NCBI GenBank assembly: GCA_038502055.1 | Contig: JAXRKN010000042.1 | Location: forward strand, 1,488,001-1,552,000 | Origin: Tanytarsus gracilentus | Lineage: Eukaryota; Arthropoda; Insecta; Diptera; Chironomidae | Direction of reading: 5' to 3' | DNA: 64,000 nt | In this document: piece after piece, positions 51,800-64,000 of the stretch | Position numbering within the stretch: position 1 is the stretch's first letter | How the letters are laid out: each line of letters opens with the position of its first letter | The notes under the pieces: generated by a model | What the model saw: only the letters and a program-made list of their open reading frames with translations | Told to the model about the DNA's origin: nothing | Databases searched by the model: none | Translations under genes and position numbers: made by a program

Positions 51800-54700
51800 G
51801 TGAGTTGAAAAATCTTTATTACTTTTTCTCTCGAAAACTTTCTCCCTAAAATATTTCCTCCTCTTCAATTAAGACGAAGAAAATATTGAAGAAGACATTA
51901 AAGAATTTTTTTTCTCTTATAATTTTCCATATTTTCCGTTTTATGATTTTAGAGTTAAAAATGAAGAATCTTTTTAAAACAAAATTAACGAAAGACATTT
52001 AAATTTGAACATTTTACGATTGAAATTTCAAATTTCAATGTTTTTCAAATTCTTTTTCCCCTTTTTCCATTCACCACAAGAAATTTGTACAAAAAAATGT
52101 AAATTTTTGCTTTCAAAACCAAAAAACTAATTTTCGTAGTATTTTTCTTAATTCTTAATTTAAATATTCTTTAATTTTAACCATTTTATTATCCCCCGAA
52201 CCCCTTTTTCAATTTTTATATACATAAATTTAATTTTAATTCTGAATTTTCAAAAAAGCGAGTTGCAATGCCCAACCTGATTTTTTTGAAAAGACCAAAA
52301 ACCATTTAAATCAATTGATTAATGAATCATAAAAAATAATTTAAAATATATTATCAAATATATATCTATGTTTTATAATTAATTAATTAAACCAAAAAGC
52401 AATTCAAGTTTATTTAAAATCTTACGCCACGCCACGCAAATTTTCAAAAAGTGAAAAATTAATTTCGTCATGGGTCTAAAATAATACAAAAATTCCAATC
52501 AATTGACTATAAGAGATATTTCTTTTCAAATTTTTCCCCCCTCTTTAATTTCTTCACCCACACCATCGAGACCGATGAGAAAATTATTTTAGATCGTCAA
52601 AAAAAATGATAAAAATTTAAATTAAAAATTCCAGATTTAATTTTTGTGTTGATTAAGAAAATTATTGCGCTACTTATTGATAAATTGATATTTAGTAACT
52701 TAATGTGTTGACGCAAACCTAGATTGCTTCTGCCTAATTTTTTTTCTCTTATAAATACACACCCGTACACATTTCTATCTCTCTCTAATTCATGAAAATG
52801 AGAAGGAAAATTGCTGATTTAACTTTTGTAACTGAAAAAATTAAAAAATTTCTAATAAAAATTTCCAAAAATCTGAAAACTTCCGTTAAGTTACAAATTT
52901 TTTCCTCATTTTCATGATCTTCTCTATCTCTCTGCATGTTCAAGTTAATTAAATGCTTAAGTATTTCTAAACCACCAGTTACAAAAATTCTCTCAGACGA
53001 AGAATTTATGCAGTAGCTTCCGCTCTAATCTTACGCTTGGAATCACCTTTCACTGCATAATTTGTTCTCTGGCTGCACGCATGTACATTTTTATATATAC
53101 CTGAATTACACACACCATTCTTAATTTTTTTTTAAATTACAAGAGCGTAACGAACTTTTTCTATTTTTTGGATTTTTTTCCATAAGTTTTTCTTTTGTTA
53201 TAATTTCTTTTTGCATAAGTCTGTAAATAATTATTTTTTAAACCTTCAATGTTCAACAACAAAAAAATATGATAATTTATAATAGAGAAAAATCATTAAT
53301 TCATTTATTTATAACCATGTACTATTTTTAATATACGTGAGAACACACAAAATCAAATAAATTAAATTGAAACAAATTTAAAATGAGCGAATTGATGCTT
53401 AATGTGGATGATGATGTCACAAAATATACCAAAAATAGATAAATCCTGACGTGAAATGATCCTACATAAAAACATATCGTTAGACTAGCTTTTAGAGATC
53501 TTTTGTGATCCTCCAACAACCAGGCACAGTTTAACTCGCAAAAAATAAATTCGGTGATATTATTTTTCATTGAAATTCGAATCCTCATGAGCCGCCCCCG
53601 TCCCCGTTCCTCCCAAGCATTTGTGATGAAACTTATTCTTTATTTTCACTAGTCAATGTGCAAATTTTTATGATTTTTTCATCGAGATGAAGTTCGCTTT
53701 CAAATTTATTCTCATTATCTTCTTTTAAAATTCCTTCCATATAGTCAAGAAAAATTCATAAACTTAGTTTATGTCCCAAAGCTGCCTCTTATACATTATA
53801 GATAGCTGTGTATATTCCAAAAATAAATCAAAATAACCAAAAAAAAAAAATAAAAAATCACTAGATGAAAAATTATGATGAGTAGATGTCGCATTTTTAC
53901 TATATGAAACCTAGAGAGTTTTTAGTTGATGATTATTTTTTCAATAGGCGCAATTTAGACCACAAAAACAAGAACAATAAATTTATTTTTTAGTTGTTTA
54001 TGTCGTTTATTGTTTTCTTGAGTTCCCTTATGCCTTAAAATGGTTTCAAAGTCTTGTGGTGAAAAAAATTATACACGTATGTTCAATGAGCAAGGGGTGG
54101 AAACTGGAGACTTTATTTTAATGATTTTCAGAGATGGGCAATTACAAAAAATTACATGTAATGTAATTTAATTTTGGAAATTACATGAATTTTGTATGAA
54201 ATTGTAATATATAATTTTTATTAGATTTCAACGTAATTGCTCATCGTAGATTTTTAACAATTTCTAATGGGACCTCTAAATTTGATCTAATACTTGGTAA
54301 TGTAAACAATATGAAAATGAATCAAAAAATCCCAAAAACTTCATTCGAAATCCACCACAAGATTTCTAAATCATTCCTTTTTTCTGTTTATACAACAAAC
54401 ACGTCAAATACCTAATATATATATAATATATCTGATGATTTAGAAGCATTAACTATATACATATATTTTTTTTGATTAGGTAGTGAAAAATTTTTGTTAA
54501 TAAATGTTAGTTGCATCCCCATCAAAAAAAAATGATTTCTAAAAATTAAACCAAAAAATTCCTCCTGAAAGTCAACTCAAAAAATGCCTTTTCCATAATA
54601 TCCCTTAGATAAATGCGAATAGATTTTTTTTTGTGTTTTTAATAGATGAAATTTTCCTTGATATGAACCGCAAAAGCAAAAAAAAATATTTAGCAGAAAT

Positions 54701-54832
54701 TAACTCTCTCTCTCGTGGTTATATTTGCGCAAAAAATAAAATAAGATAAAAAAATCGGTTTAAATTCTAACGTGAAAATTTGTGTGGTGAGTCGGGATGA
54801 ATCGTGACGCTATTGTGCCTGTGTTGTTGCAG
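51800..54832 (+). other. fru: fru intron, 3.0 kb
   Basis: AT-rich. The only unusual stretch is a short GC-rich patch at 53591-53614 (ccgcccccgtccccg). No coding exon fits the surrounding phases. Confidence 0.6.
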
Positions 54833-55257
54833 GTGATCGAAACATGATCCTACACCCATTGATAGCGTCACGTAGCCACCACGTTAATGCTGGAAGGGAT
54901 TTGATGGGTGCTCATCATTACGGAAGTAGCTTAATGCACAATTTTTTACCGAATGGCCAGTCGACACCGAGTCATGGCGGCGGCGGTGGGAGTGCAGCGT
55001 CACGCCGCGAACATAACATTGACTATTCCGCACTCTTCGTACAACTTTCCGGCACATTTCCCACCCTCTATCGATGCGTGAGTTGTCATAAGACCGTCTC
55101 AAATCGCTGGCATCATGCGAACATTCATCGTCCACAAAAGCACGAATGTCCAGTGTGTCATCAAGTGTTTACTCGTCGCGATAACATGAAAGCACATTGT
55201 AAAGTTAAACACGCCGACAAAAAAGATATTTTCTATCGTCATCTTGTACATATGTGA
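54833..55257 (+). CDS. fru: fru terminal exon, zinc-finger type B (by recall)
   Basis: Alternative last exon. The acceptor is tgttgttgcag at 54832; the split codon gives GDRN before ATG 54844, and the stop is TGA 55255-55257. Counting from that Met, residues 1-70 are a His/Ser/Gly-rich linker with a five-glycine run near 45-49. The fingers are C78-x2-C81-x9-H91-x3-H95 and C102-x2-C105-x12-H118-x4-H123, followed by a short tail ending YRHLVHM. The segment LYRCVSC.K.VSNRWHHANI and the RRDNMKAHCK.KHAD motif match the Fru isoform I remember as type B; the letter is from memory, but the Fru identity is firm. The pair of C2H2 fingers binds DNA and gives isoform-specific targets. Full-length product about 497 residues. 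Confidence 0.93.
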
Positions 55258-57362
55258 TCAACCTTACGATTATTATAGACATAAATTAATTAAATTAATT
55301 TATTCTCTCTCTCATTCGCTCTCATGCTCATAATTATAATGATTAAGGGATTGTCAAGATGGTTTGTGATGGTTTTTACAAACCAGAGTGTCCACCCCTT
55401 GATTTAAAAAATATATATTCATAGAAAATATTTTAGATGATGACAAATAAAATAATGATGTAGAATTCAGGAATATTTCATGATAAAAAAAATATTTGTA
55501 GAACCATGAACGGTGTAATGAGCTCCTTTATCAAAAAAAAACAATATTATTGCAATGAGAGAAAAAAATAACAAAGAATTATGAAAAATGACGTAGACAA
55601 TATGCAAAAAAGTGAAAAATATTTACTTGAAAAATCTCATGCAAGTTTTATGAATGAAAAATTTTACAATGTAGACCAAAGAATTTCTTCTTCTTGTTTT
55701 CATATCGTGTCATTCATACACACACTCTTGCATAGAAATGACTTCCATTTATTTTTAAATTATAAACTCCCCCGTGAACTTTTTAAGTAGATAATTTTAA
55801 TCCACTTCCTAGTGATATTTGTAACAGTCAACGAAAAAAAAAATGGTATTTTTAGAGTGAATTAGATGAAAAGCTTTTTCCTGTAATAATTGTGAAAGCT
55901 CACTTGCTAGTCGCTAGGTCTTGTTCCTAGAAATTTATTAGGGTTAAATTTTCTTTCAATGAATTAAAAATATTCATAAAGAAAAATCACATTTTAAATT
56001 CCTTCAAAGACACTGAGAGAAATTTTTTATGAATTTTCGAGCTTAAATTGGTGCTTTTAAAGTTGAACTTTTGTAGATGATTTAATTTTAAAAAATTAAA
56101 GACTGTTAAATTTCATTAAAAAATAAAAAAATTCTCTCAGTGTAAAATTAATTTCTAGTCACAAAAGAGAATCTCAATCTAGTCATTTTAATTTGTTTAG
56201 AATAAATTTTACTTTGATATTTTTAATTTAATCAACAACCAAGCACCACAATGTTCTCTTTGATGTTCTCAAGAAGTATCGAGATTATAATTTTAATTTT
56301 ATTTCAACACTTTATAAGTGTCTCTCTAATTATTAATTAACACACACATGATATCATCATCATCTTTTCTCCTCTACCCATAAAACACGATGTTATATAA
56401 TAATTTTATTTATTAAGTGTGTGATGAGTGTTGACTGTTGCAAATTTAATTTTTTATGCGCTCATAAAAAAAAGTGAAAATTGATTTTTTTTCTCTCTCT
56501 TTGTTATTGCTCAAAACTAGACAGATTTAAATTATTATCGCTGCGTTATCACACAAATTGTTGTTTTTTAAACTAATTTTGTATAAAAGAGAAACAAAAT
56601 GTAAAATTTTAACTTTTAAAAGTGAGAAATTTAGTGTAAAAATAATTTTCCTCTTTCTCTCTCACGAAATTATTTTAAAATAAGTGTAATTTACTCTTTT
56701 TTGTACAAATTAGATCAAAAATTAAGTTAAAAGATTAAAATTTAAATTCCATTAATTATTAAAAACACACAGAATGAGTTAATTAAAGAATCACACAAAG
56801 TATACGAAAATAATAATAATACATTTTTTGGTGTTGGTTGGTTCACTTCTCTATGACAAAAAATTACTTATGATTATTTTGTTTCGCCATTTAATTAATA
56901 CACAAAAACCCTTTTACTTTTTATTTTTGTTGACAGATAATTAATAATAAAAAATAATAAATTAATGTTAATAAAAAAATTCATTTCAATGGAATGAAAA
57001 TAGAAATTTTGTATTAATTTTAACGGAATTAATTTGAATTTTATTTCCACAAAAAATGTAAAGAAATTTTTTAAAATTCCATAAAAAAATTAACAATTTC
57101 TATTTTCAACTCCGTTTTTGGGCTGACCATAATTTAAATGTGCAGAGAAGAAAGTGCGCGCAATTTCACTAAAAAATGAGCAAAAGTTTTCCCTATTTTT
57201 AATTTCTCTTCTATATTTATTTAACTTTATTTTAATCTCTCTAAACAAAAGTTGTAATTGGCTAAAAAACTCTTCTTTTTATTGAATTGCTAAATATTTG
57301 AGTGAAAAAACTCTAAGAAATTATTGGTGATAAAAACTCGGGTCTAAATTGTTGTGTTTTAG
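55258..57362 (+). other. fru: type B 3' UTR and intron
   Basis: AT-rich with an AATAAA at 55446. The frame 55581-55790 has no domain and is treated as chance. Confidence 0.55.
55446..55451 (+). terminator. possible polyadenylation signal after the type B exon
   Basis: AATAAA 189 bases after the type B stop codon. Chance occurrence is common at this base composition. Confidence 0.35.
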
Positions 57363-57721
57363 GCTCGAAGGCCTGGCATATGCGTTTAACATTCGAGCGT
57401 TTGTCTGGAGGATGCAATCTTCATCGATGTAAGCTATGTGGAAAAGTAGTGACGCACATTCGTAATCATTATCATGTGCACTTTCCCGGACGTTTCGAGT
57501 GTCCATTGTGTCGCGCGACATACACGAGAAGTGATAACTTGCGGACGCATTGCAAATTTAAGCATCCGATGTTCAATCCGGACACGAGAAAATTTGAAAA
57601 TTTAATGAACTCATCAATTGCATCGCAAACGGCAGCGATAGCAGCTATAGCCGCTGCAAATTCACTCAATGCTGCCGCTTCTCTGAATGTTGCACAATCG
57701 CACAATGCTATGCCCGAATGA
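57363..57721 (+). CDS. fru: fru terminal exon, zinc-finger type A (by recall)
   Basis: Alternative last exon. The acceptor is gtgttttag at 57362; the split codon gives G then SKAWHMRLTFERL, and the stop is TGA 57719-57721. Counting that G as 1, the fingers are C23-x2-C26-x9-H36-x3-H40 and C47-x2-C50-x12-H63-x4-H68. The segment KLCGKVVTHIRNHYHVHFPG and the following RATYTRSDNLRTHCKFKHP match the Fru form I recall as type A nearly unchanged. The tail, about residues 84-119, is alanine-rich (TAAIAAIAAA and NAAASL) and ends NAMPE. The full-length product would be about 475 residues. The first Met in the exon is internal and not a start. Confidence 0.94.
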
Positions 57722-60700
57722 TATCATGATTGGAATCATTTTAATCATTTTTTCGATACAATTTTGCCAACACCACCACTACTATCGTCGAATGATGAAA
57801 ATTTCATTGGAATCTCATGGTGTAGCGATGATGATGATGATGATGAAGCTGATAATAAGTTAATTCACCAGCATTTACATAGATAGCATTAAGCTCTTTT
57901 TTACATTTAACATCCCACTCCCCTTCACCACCCACTTCCTCACCCTCTTGACGATAAAAAATCAGATATCAAAAAAAAATAATTTTGACCTTCCTTGTAT
58001 TATTTTAATTTAATCCCGAATCCTAACACAAAAATTAGTTCATAAAAGTTTATCATTGGTCATCACATTAGTCAAACGCATCACATATTTTCTTTTTTGA
58101 AATCATCACAAATAATTTTGGACAAAAGAGTCGCGTACTTTTTTTTAATTCTGTGCAGTTGCTTTAAGATGGAAAATTTCAAAAATTTATAACGGATTTA
58201 AAAATAGAAAACATTAAAAAATTTAATTTGTTGATTTAAAAATTTCAAAAAAATTATAGTTTTTTAAAAATCAGGTCACAAAAAATCTTTGCTAAATTTC
58301 TTAAAAAACTCAATTTCAAAACTAATTTTTTGACCCTTTAAATTTTTTTAAAATCGTTAAAAATTATTAAAATCTTCAACATTTTCTTAAGTAAATTAAA
58401 ATCTCTTTAGTTTTTATAAAATAGAGCAAAACAAACAAAAATAAAGAACTAAATTGTAGAAATTAAAAAACAGCTGCTAGAAAATCAAAATACAGTAAAA
58501 AAAATAGTGAGTTACAAAAAAAAGTGTAATGATGATGACGAATGTTATACAAAAGAAAAATTAACAGATATCTGATTGATAAGAAACAGAGATTAAAAAA
58601 ATATTACAAGTAATGATAGATGAAAAATACGTGAAATTAATTGCAATATTGTAGACGGGCATATTAGAAATTCTTTTAGTGTTATTTATATTTAAAAAGT
58701 TAAGTTAAGTCATTGAAAGAGAAAAATAACGTTTTACTGTCAAATTCAAAATGATTTTTTTTAAAGTGTTGTTAATTTTTTTTATATTTTGAATGAAATT
58801 CGCTGTGCAATAGAAATGAACCAATAATGATACAAAAATTGAGAGTCAAAAATAATTTTGTTCTTATATGGTGGAAAAATTTGAATAAAAATTTACGTTT
58901 TAGAACATGAATTTTGTCAAATTTTAAAGTTTTGGAAGAAAATATTTTAGTACACAAATTTTTATAAAATCTTTTAAATTCATAATTTTTTCCATCAACC
59001 GAGCAAATTTGAAAACTTACATTTAAAAATTAAAAACTTCCAAAACCCTCAAAATAATTTTAAAAGAACGGGCTTTTGCAATATTTCTTACGTTCTACCT
59101 CAGCAACTTGTTTTAATTTAAATTGAGTGTTTTTTTGTGCTAAAAAAATCAATGACAGTAAAATGTTTGAAATTATTTAATTTTTAGTCGCTTTTAGATT
59201 TCAATTAAGATCGAGAAGAAGAATTTTAACATTTTTTTGTTTAGTGAAAAAAAAATATCGTAAATGGAGCGAATTTTTATTTGTTTGGTCGATACAGGAA
59301 TGTGATAATGGAATATTAAAATTTAAAAAAGTGATTTCGTTTAGTTTTTCGTTTTTTCTAAATATAAAAGCTAAAAATACATAATTATGGTGCTATTAAT
59401 GCAAGAAGTAAATGAAATTCTTGAAATGATGAAGTTAAAATCTTTTTTTAAGCAAAGCAAGAAAGTAAATTTGTTTGTGATCTGCAAGAATTAAGTAAGG
59501 GAAAGTCAAGTAGAGACAAAAAATGAATATTAAAGTATAATGATGAAAAAATATATTACGATAACGATAAATTAGTTTATTTTAGGGAAATACTACGTGC
59601 AATATTAACCTCTAGTTGATTATTTATTTTTATTATTTTTTTTCGCTGAATGTTAGCTCTTAGTTGATATTGCTTATGATGAGAAAAAGTTTTTACAATA
59701 CATTAAAACTAAGTAAGGTGATAAAACTCACAATTGCTGCTATATGAAAAAATAAAAAGCTCTTTTTATTTTTAAATAAAATAAGATAAGAACGATGATG
59801 AGAGAAAGTTGATCGTTGATTATTTTAACGTATTTAAGAGGGAGTCTCTTATATTAACAAGACTTTTTTAAAATATTAATTTAATTAAAACAGAATTATT
59901 GGCATTTTCTGATCATTTTTCAGAACTAAAAACTATCTTGAATAATTTCTAAATGCATTTTTGCATTTTTTTTCTGTGAATTTTGAGGTTTGAGAATTTT
60001 TAAAATTTAACGGATTTCTTCGAATTAAAAATAAATTTTTTACAGTTAAATTAAATCAGTTAATGCAAAAGCTTTGACCGATCAGAAATTCAAATCAAAA
60101 AATTCGGTTAAATTTCAAAATATTGAAACTTCAAAAATTTCCTTCATTTTTTTAAAAATATCCTTTTCCATCAAAATTTAATTAAAGCATTAAAATCCAA
60201 CAAATTAAGGATGATTTTAAATCAAAATTTTATTCAATTTTCAGTGATTGAAAATAAAACCTACATAACATATTAAATGACGCATGGAAAAATATTCTTA
60301 TATAGATAGGAAAGGATATTTTTTTAATGAAAAAAAAAATTATAAGACAAGAATTAACCATGAACCATGATAGAAACCATAATTTTTATAAAAATGCGCA
60401 AGAAAATAAATTAAAAAATGAAAAACTTATTTTCTATGAGATTTTCTATGCCATTTTTCTCAAACACATAAAATATAATTTCTCTCAGCTCAAATAAAAG
60501 AAAAAAAATCTTGAACAAAAATGAAAGAATACATAAAAAGTAAACTAGAAAACTGTTTTTTGAGTTTTAAATGTATAACAGCGAAAAAAAAGAAAGAAAA
60601 TCTATAAAACCATATATGCTTTTAAACATTAATAAAATTGAAAATTTCGAACAAAAAATCTAGAAAATTTATGTTATTTTTTAAATACTTTGTAATTATA

Positions 60701-62136
60701 TTTGTACATTACTGGTTACAGAAATTTATTATTCTAATTTGTCTTCTCTACGTGTAAAATGGATCCTCCATGAAAACACGCACGCATCACACAAACACAC
60801 ACATAAAATTTATTCTCTCTTCTCACAAATAAAACTTCTTATATTAATTAAATGGGTTAATGATAAAAATTTTATTCTAATCACTTTTAAAAATCACCAA
60901 TCTCAATTATTTTCTCCATGCTAATAAATTATTTTATTTAATTAATTTTAACCTTATTTCTCTCATGAGTTTTTTCGGTACATAACAAATTAATGAAATT
61001 CATTATGATTCACAAGTTAGTCTGGAAAGTTTGATTAACTTTTAAATGTGGTGGAAAATTTTTTTGATACTTTTTGACATTTTTTAAAAATAGATAATAA
61101 AATTTGAGTAATTTTAGAAATTTACGAATTCATGAGAAAATTTTCTTAGTTCTGAGATATTTAAATCTTCTCAGAATCAAAAATTTTAAATCGAATATTT
61201 TTAAAATTACTAAGTTCCTCCTTCTTTATTAAGCAGTTCAAAAATTTATTTATTTTTACGAAAAGTTCAAGAATTAATTATTTTATTTTGAAATTTTTTC
61301 CACCACTTAAAAAACTTTTTTTCCGGATTTGTTCACCCAGAAACTGCATGAAAACAATTCCAAATACCTAATGATGATTTCGATGAAAAATTAACGATCC
61401 TCAAAGTGAAATTGGGCCTTAAATGTGAACAAATTTCTTCAAATATTGCAGTTGCTCTCTCTCACCCTTCTCTCTCTCTTTTTGCCTGCATATTCATTGC
61501 TTGTATACTGATGTTATAACTAAAAATAATTTTTGAACTAATCCTCAAAACTGATGATCATATGAAAGCTTCTCTAACTCACCCATTTATTTCCTTACAT
61601 ATTTTTTATTATTTTTTTGGTTGATTATAAATTTTTGCATATTTTACTATTTCTCTCTTTCTTCTCTATTTTAATTAAAAATTTGCATACATTCAAAACT
61701 GCTCTCTTTGAAGAAAAAAAATCCTGTAATGAGCATAAGTTTCTCTCTCTCACTATTTTACCTCTCTTTCTCTCTTAATTAACATTAAATTTGATGAATT
61801 AAAAATTTATGACGATAATAAGCTCTCTAATAATCAAATTAAATCAAATTGTAAAATCCTCCAATGAATTATCACGTAATTTTAACCGAAATTAGAAATT
61901 TCACTTGAAATGTCTTTTGTAACTTTTCGTGGCATTTCCAGTGATCAGGAAAAAATTAGTTTCATTTTTTATGAGTTTTTCTTCTTCCTTCATATACAAA
62001 AAACTTTTATGTTGTTTTTATTGTTGCCTCTTTTTTCGGTTATGTTTCAACATAATTTTTAAATTATAAAATCTCGGACAAAAAGCAAAAAAAAAATGAG
62101 AAAATTGTTAGTTCGTCATTGTTCGCATTGTTACAG
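57722..62136 (+). other. fru: type A 3' UTR and intron
   Basis: 4.4 kb, very AT-rich. A (GAT)n run lies near 57824-57845, an AATAAA at 58440, and a pyrimidine/tctc-rich part at about 61450-61770. No further finger-coding exon was found by eye. Confidence 0.55.
58440..58445 (+). terminator. possible polyadenylation signal after the type A exon
   Basis: AATAAA about 720 bases after the type A stop. The intervening 3' UTR includes a (GAT)n run near 57824-57845. Weak support on its own. Confidence 0.25.
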
Positions 62137-62357
62137 TACTGAAAACGTGGCGAATTGCGCAACTATTTGAAAAGGTGAATCCATTAGACGAGCGTCGACG
62201 TTGCTTGATATGCGGCAAAATTGTTTGCAACGTGCGAAATCACTATTACGTGCATTTTCCGGGAAAATATTCGTGTACAAGATGCCCAGCCGTCTACACT
62301 CGTAGCGACACTTTGCTCATGCACTCACGATCAAAGCATCCGGAACTGCAATATTGA
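62137..62357 (+). CDS. fru: fru terminal exon, A-like zinc-finger pair (D-like)
   Basis: Alternative last exon. The acceptor is cattgttacag at 62136; the split codon G+TA gives V, then LKTWRIAQLFEKVNPLDERRR, and the stop is TGA 62355-62357. From that V the fingers are C23-x2-C26-x9-H36-x3-H40 and C47-x2-C50-x12-H63-x4-H68, exactly the numbering of the type A exon. RNHYYVHFPGKY and YTRSDTL also match A. The protein ends only five residues after the last His (PELQY), so there is no tail. It probably arose by duplication of the A exon. It may correspond to the minor fourth (D) Fru end in flies, but I cannot confirm that from memory. Predicted product about 429 residues. Confidence 0.85.
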
Positions 62358-63593
62358 GATAATGTCACCACAATGTACCTACAACTACGAAAAATTCTTT
62401 AGATAAATTAAAAAATAATAATGATTAAAATTGGACCAAAGAATTATTGAAAAAGAAGAAAAAAAGAAAAGAAATATTTATTGTAAAGACAATTAATTTT
62501 ATAAATAATAATATTTGGATCTATATACATCGCGAAGCATCTCCCTCGGCCCCCCGAAATTTTTTTAAAAGAAAATCGTCAGAACAAAAAATGAAATAAT
62601 GATTTTTGTTACTATTATTATGTTGTTGTTTAGTTGATGTTTAAAAAAACTTTAATTTATGCTTTTTCCAACAAAAAAAATTACTCATAAAAAAAATCTT
62701 TGTAGATGATCATCATAAATGCTTTAATTTTTACCCTCCTTTAAAATCCCTCTCGATAAAATCGATTGAAGAGAAGACAAAACAACAACACCAATCATAA
62801 ACTTTAATTATATGTACAAATGTGTGGCCATGAATATTTTTTTTATATTTTTTAATTATTTCTTTATTTTTTTCTGTTGTTTTTATTTCAAAACAAATCT
62901 TCCTTTTTTATTTGTATTTTGCACGTGTTAAAATTGCGTGATAGTTAATTGCTTTACTTTTAACCAAGAAAAATTGCCAAAACAACTGATCATAAATTTC
63001 CTTGTGATATTTTTCCTTTTCTCGTGACGAAGTGGGTGCGTGAAAAAATTTATAACGGTTAAATTTGAAATTCTAGCAGTTTCTTAAATTGAATTTAAAA
63101 ATTTCCTTTTTATCTTTAAAAAATTTATAATTTAAAAAAAAACAGTTTTAATTGATTTCAAAATCTACAATAAAATTTAAAACTGCTAGAAATTCAAAAA
63201 ATCCAATTTTTTCTCCACCCAACTTCAGATTTCTTCAATTGAACAAAAGATTTACTTTTTGAGACAGCCGCACTTGTGGAGATTTTTTAAGATCAAGTTT
63301 GTAAAAACGCAGTCATTGAAATTTGCACCTCATGAACCCTTAAAATATCTCATTTCGAATTGATTTTATTTATTTTTGTTGAGCATCAATTCAAGAAAAA
63401 AAAACGACAAGAAAAAATCAAATGATTTTAAATGATTTTTGGACATTTCAAAATAGTTAAAGTCGCTCCCGTGAAAAATTTAGTTATAATTTTTTCCTCT
63501 GATTTTTTTTAATTAAAAATTAAAATTAAGAAGCAAAAAAACAAGTCGAAAAAGCAAGAAACCAAAATTTGGTGTTATTTTGTTGGTTTACAG
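62358..63593 (+). other. fru: A-like exon 3' UTR and intron before the type C exon
   Basis: AT-rich with no recognised element. Only variant poly(A) hexamers (for example ATTAAA near 62424) follow the stop closely. Confidence 0.5.
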
Positions 63594-64000
63594 GGGCCGA
63601 GGGCTCGGGCTTCATAGATTCACACCCAAAGTCACCGCCTAATGGTACCCTAGACGGTCTAAATTTCTCATCGGCTTATCAAAGAATGCCAAATGATAAA
63701 TGGGACAGTAAAATTCCGGTGAACATGCGTCAAACGTTCATTCAGAATTTCAGTCCTACCTCATCGATTCCGAGCTCAATTCATCATCAAGTTACCAATA
63801 TGATACACGATGATAATTCCCGCAAATGGGCAGCGCTGTCGTTCGAGCAACAGCACATGTCACGAAGTCCGCCAAGTGACTACGAGTCGAGACGCAATCC
63901 TCTCAAGAGTCCACTGCAGGCGCACCCGCAAATGTCGTACCACAACATGTTCACCCCATCAAGTGAACCCGGCACACTCTGGCGATGTCGATCGTGCGGC
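63594..64000 (+). CDS. fru: fru terminal exon, zinc-finger type C, cut by window end
   Basis: Partial exon. The acceptor is ggtttacag at 63593, split codon G+GG, then 135 complete codons with no stop up to the last base of the window. It begins GAEGSGFIDSHPKSPPNGTL, continues as a Ser/Pro/His/Gln-rich linker (YQRMPNDKWD near residues 29-38), and ends TLWRCRSCG, the first C-x2-C pair of a finger. LWRCRSCG is what I recall as the start of the type C fingers of Fru. This linker, about 128 residues before the finger, is the longest of the isoform ends. The two fingers, stop codon and 3' UTR lie beyond the window. Confidence 0.9.

Larger units (their letters stand above)
47466..64000 (+). other. 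fru: fruitless locus, 3' half, with alternative terminal exons
   Basis: This entry ties the exons together. The constant part is 47476-47604, 47674-47886, 48116-48502, 49130-49336 and 51667-51799, which gives 356 residues and ends in phase 1. Terminal exons at 54833, 57363, 62137 and 63594 all accept phase 1. The exon at 50139 accepts phase 0 directly from 49336. All junctions have GT donors and AG acceptors and the frame stays open across them. Fruitless is a nuclear BTB zinc-finger transcription factor that shapes male courtship circuits in insects and has sex-independent developmental roles. The identification rests on the zinc-finger exons, which match remembered Fru isoform ends almost residue for residue, and on the BTB start MDQQ..LRW. 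The upstream promoters and any sex-specific exon are not recognisable here, and the gene continues past the window end. Confidence 0.93.

Noticed and set aside
57472..57705. Minus-strand frame opposite the type A exon
   Set aside because: It is antisense to a clearly conserved finger exon; a shadow of it.

Overview
AT-rich animal DNA with long introns and no bacterial-style gene packing. The only protein-coding locus I can support is on the + strand, in the last 17 kb. It is the insect fruitless gene (fru), a BTB/zinc-finger transcription factor of the sex-determination and courtship pathway. The alternative zinc-finger exons are close to those I remember from Drosophila and mosquitoes, so the host is an insect and most likely a dipteran. 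The base composition and repeat content would fit a nematoceran (midge or mosquito relative), but I cannot name the species.

Layout. About 1-47,465 contains no recognisable coding exon. It is probably fru 5' intron and/or upstream DNA. It carries two full copies (about 3.5-4.6 kb and 21.9-23.0 kb) and one diverged end (14.75 kb) of a Helentron/DINE-like element with 120-bp tandem repeats. It also carries a 236-bp hAT-type MITE with a perfect 8-bp target duplication (27.1 kb), an 89-nt hairpin (24.9 kb), and a 1.78-kb foldback-like DNA element with a tRNA-like core (40.7-42.5 kb). A second Helentron-like subfamily (45.6-46.7 kb, reverse orientation) shares the satellite monomer but has different ends. 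A few possible noncoding exons or splice signals are listed at low confidence.

The fru coding part. The BTB domain is split over 47,476-47,604 and 47,674-47,886. Linker exons follow at 48,116-48,502, 49,130-49,336 and 51,667-51,799. The last linker exon ends in phase 1, and four alternative zinc-finger exons continue that phase: 54,833 (type B by recall), 57,363 (type A), 62,137 (an A-like exon with identical finger spacing) and 63,594 (type C, cut by the window end). A further phase-0 terminal exon at 50,139-50,588 would bypass the last linker. Instead of C2H2 fingers it encodes a C-C-H-H module resembling the TTF/ZNF862-type fingers associated with hAT transposases. This is the most novel candidate in the window.

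How the parts would work together: one BTB/linker amino-terminal half is joined by alternative splicing and polyadenylation to different DNA-binding ends, giving proteins of about 475 (A), 497 (B), 429 (A-like) and 461 (TTF-like) residues plus a C form. The zinc fingers look strongly conserved while the BTB domain looks unusually divergent. All gene models are read from splice signals and frame continuity only; no transcript or homology search was available.
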